Shown here: positions 4,433 through 6,585 of the stretch, one piece after another | Layout of the letters: every line of letters begins with the position of its first letter | How positions within the stretch are numbered: position 1 is the stretch's first letter | Translations under genes and position numbers: made by a program | The notes under the pieces: generated by a model | Told to the model about the DNA's origin: nothing | The model's input: only the letters and a program-made list of their open reading frames with translations | Databases searched by the model: none | Assembly: GCA_030619215.1 (NCBI GenBank) | Contig: JAUXBV010000199.1 | Coordinates: 1-6,585, forward strand | Direction of reading: 5' to 3' | DNA: 6,585 nt | From: Fibrobacterota bacterium | GTDB lineage: Bacteria; Fibrobacterota; Chitinivibrionia; Chitinivibrionales; JANQEN01

Positions 4433-6585
4433 CTAAAATAAATAAGTAAGATGCAGGCCGCCAACTTTGACCGTGTAATTCTCCGTTGAGCTCTCAGCTT
4501 CATCGGTATAATCCTCATATTTGCCCATAACCGTAGCGGAAAGCCTCGACGTTATCGCATATTTGAGCTCAGCCTGGATTGCCTTCTGCTCAAGACCAAT
4601 TCCATCCGAGGGAAAATCATCAGCCGTTTCATTCTGGTTTCGGTATTCACCTTTTAAAGTAAGCGTTAATTTACGAGGGATAATGCCTATTCTCAAATTA
4701 TCCGTAATTTTGTAATCAATCCTCTTTGAATCGTCATCTATCTCGGTTTTATATTTTACCTTTACAGAAAGCTTGTTACGTATTATCCTCTTTATGCGAA
4801 AACCGAAGCGCGCTTTTACGCCATTTTCCCAACTGTCCTCTTTTTCTTCGCCTTCCTTATAAATCCCTGCATATATATCCTTATAATTGGTATAATCATT
4901 CTTTCTTCGCATACTGTATTTAATACTGTAATCAATTCCATTACTGAAACGCTGCTTGACTTCCAGCCCTACAGTATGGTCAACTTCTCTAAAATCATAC
5001 TCTTCATATACCGTATTTGTATCATTTGTGGTTGCATCAACACTTAAATACGATCCCATATCTGTCTTATTCTGGAATTTTACTTCATAATCAGTATTTA
5101 TCGCCGGCTTATTCTCACCAAAAGAATATTCCCCTGAAAGGTCAATGGTGTTATAATGCATTGAAGATTCATTGTCATCCTCTAAAGTATATGAAACCGA
5201 TGTCTGCTCATACTCATAACCGAGCTGTGCCTGTAAATTATCAAGAAGCTGCTTTTCTCCCTCAAGGGTAATTACGCGCCTGTCAGACTCGAGGTACGGA
5301 TTTCCCGCTGAATAATAACCCTCCGCTACTTCCATAAAGGTGGCGTTTAAATCATAACCTTGTACCATTCCCTGAACATCCAGTAAAAAGGCATAGTTAT
5401 TACTGTCAGGGTCAACAACCCCAAACACTCTCCGTATTGATTGTAGTATTTGCGGTTTATACCATGCTATCTCCCCCCAGTCGTTTGTGTCAACCGTATC
5501 ATGCGCTCCCATGTCCAGCTCGGCGGTAATCTCCATTTTCCCATTAAACAACACAACATTTGCATCAATACACCCTGTCGCTGCTGATATGGGATCGGTC
5601 ACAGCCGTGTCGTCCAACTGCCCGGTGAACAGGGGTTTCGTGTCCTGATCGTGGGAAATGAGCCCGCGAACTGATACGGTGACGTTATGCGCCGGCTTAT
5701 AGGCAAGGTTCGCAACATAGGTTAGCTGCTGGCGTATGGAGGCACCCGTATCAACAGTATCATTAAACAGCTCAATCTCATGGTCACCCAAATCTTTCTT
5801 CTTCTCAGTCTCTCCGGCAGCGAGCTTAAACTCCATCCGCTTTTCGCCCCTGCCCATAGGTAAGAATTGACCGGTATATTTAATACCTCTCATCTTGCGC
5901 CCGGAAACCGACGTCTCGGAAATGTTCTCATAATAATCACCCAGGATGAAATGCTGACCTGCATAATTCGTGGATAACGTAAATAAATTCGCTTTTACCC
6001 TGTTATCCAGCCAGGTATTCACCAACAGGTCGCCATTCATGTTTACATCCAGCATTCCTCTTTTGCCCTGGGCGAAAAAGATAATCTCAGGCTGCATTTT
6101 ATCAGAAAATTTATCACCATGCTCACCCGGATATTTATTCTGAGGATATATTGCCCTAGAATAGGTGGAATCATAAGTAGTATCAGTAGCTCCAAATATT
6201 GTATCAACATGATGAAGAACTGTATCAAGCGGGTGATAGTGGGTTCTTGGATCAAAATATTTAAAACCCAGGCTAACGTTTCCAATAAAGCTTGCTGTAG
6301 CTTCCCGCGGCGCTTTAAGAGCAGAAAAGCCGGACTTGAAATTGCTGCTTACCCGAATATCCGCTTTTGTCTTCGGAAGTACAATAGATTTTACCTCCTC
6401 CGGCGGTTTTAATATTTTCTCCATTTGCTCCGGCGTTACGAGGCTGAAATCAACATTGTTTTTATATACCATTTCGCGCAGCCTCTTATTTATCTCCTGC
6501 TCAGTAACAATACCGGTTTTATTGCTGGTTATATCCGCTGCAATACAATTTACCGATGCCCCTTTTTTCACTGCAATGCCATTGC
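4433..6585 (-). CDS. Outer-membrane beta-barrel protein of unknown function (5' partial)
   Basis: The frame runs from the right edge to TAG at 4433-4435, giving 717 complete visible codons. A GTG at 6569-6571 is the first possible start in the window, but no signal peptide follows it and the frame stays open upstream, so the gene probably begins outside. Counting from that GTG, residues 20-60 look helical (EINKRLREM, PEQMEKILKPP). From about 95 onward, short amphipathic strands alternate with polar, Asp/Thr/Asn-rich loops (for example DTTYDSTYS at 130-138) to a terminal HLTYLF. A final aromatic residue after a strand is the usual barrel-assembly signal. A segment LGDYYEN...GRKMRGIK (210-231) resembles the 'GD...RG' turn seen in various large porin- or usher-like barrels. 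I do not recognise a named family. The gene is first of the visible cluster and directly precedes the secreted AsnB-like protein. Confidence 0.75.
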   Translation of the reverse strand, partial: NGIAVKKGASVNCIAADITSNKTGIVTEQEINKRLREMVYKNNVDFSLVTPEQMEKILKPPEEVKSIVLPKTKADIRVSSNFKSGFSALKAPREATASFIGNVSLGFKYFDPRTHYHPLDTVLHHVDTIFGATDTTYDSTYSRAIYPQNKYPGEHGDKFSDKMQPEIIFFAQGKRGMLDVNMNGDLLVNTWLDNRVKANLFTLSTNYAGQHFILGDYYENISETSVSGRKMRGIKYTGQFLPMGRGEKRMEFKLAAGETEKKKDLGDHEIELFNDTVDTGASIRQQLTYVANLAYKPAHNVTVSVRGLISHDQDTKPLFTGQLDDTAVTDPISAATGCIDANVVLFNGKMEITAELDMGAHDTVDTNDWGEIAWYKPQILQSIRRVFGVVDPDSNNYAFLLDVQGMVQGYDLNATFMEVAEGYYSAGNPYLESDRRVITLEGEKQLLDNLQAQLGYEYEQTSVSYTLEDDNESSMHYNTIDLSGEYSFGENKPAINTDYEVKFQNKTDMGSYLSVDATTNDTNTVYEEYDFREVDHTVGLEVKQRFSNGIDYSIKYSMRRKNDYTNYKDIYAGIYKEGEEKEDSWENGVKARFGFRIKRIIRNKLSVKVKYKTEIDDDSKRIDYKITDNLRIGIIPRKLTLTLKGEYRNQNETADDFPSDGIGLEQKAIQAELKYAITSRLSATVMGKYEDYTDEAESSTENYTVKVGGLHLTYLF

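Noticed and set aside
4429..4518. Longer start of the AsnB-like gene at 4518 inside the barrel gene
   Set aside because: It would put 30 basic residues before the signal peptide and overlap the barrel C-terminus by 86 bp. The ATG at 4428, 4 nt after the stop, fits better.

Overview
The window looks like chromosome from a Gram-negative (diderm) bacterium, probably of the FCB/Fibrobacteres-like group. This rests on three things: a large outer-membrane beta-barrel ending in an aromatic residue; a secreted protein whose closest remembered relatives are Bacteroidetes proteins labelled 'asparagine synthetase B'; and Asp/Thr-rich extracellular-type loops in the barrel. The taxon is an inference, not something the sequence proves. 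No rRNA, tRNA, CRISPR array, transposase or phage gene is visible.

Layout. At the left edge (1-414, +) lies the 3' part of a Roadblock/LC7-domain protein. A small zinc-ribbon, tail-anchored membrane protein follows on the minus strand (444-725, GTG start with a good Shine-Dalgarno). Between it and a divergent polysaccharide deacetylase (+, preferred start 943, end 1845) is a non-coding stretch of about 217 bp. It holds an unusual chain of four palindromes, including a 63-nt near-complete hairpin that competes with a perfect 11-bp hairpin for the same bases.

The right two thirds (1829-6585) is one minus-strand gene cluster, read right to left: an outer-membrane beta-barrel protein of unknown function (5' end outside the window), a secreted 'AsnB-like' protein of unknown function, and an Atg22/UMF1-type major facilitator transporter. 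The first two genes are 4 nt apart and the last two overlap by ATGA, so they are very probably co-transcribed and translationally coupled. The cluster's 3' end overlaps the deacetylase 3' end by 17 bp, tail to tail.

How they may work together (inference). A barrel, a periplasmic or secreted protein and an inner-membrane exporter/importer encoded in one tight operon suggest a trans-envelope uptake or efflux function for an unidentified small molecule. A textbook intrinsic terminator lies inside the signal-peptide codons of the middle gene. Expression of the two downstream genes may therefore depend on ribosomes covering the hairpin. The two features most worth following up are this embedded terminator and the palindrome chain at 793-925.
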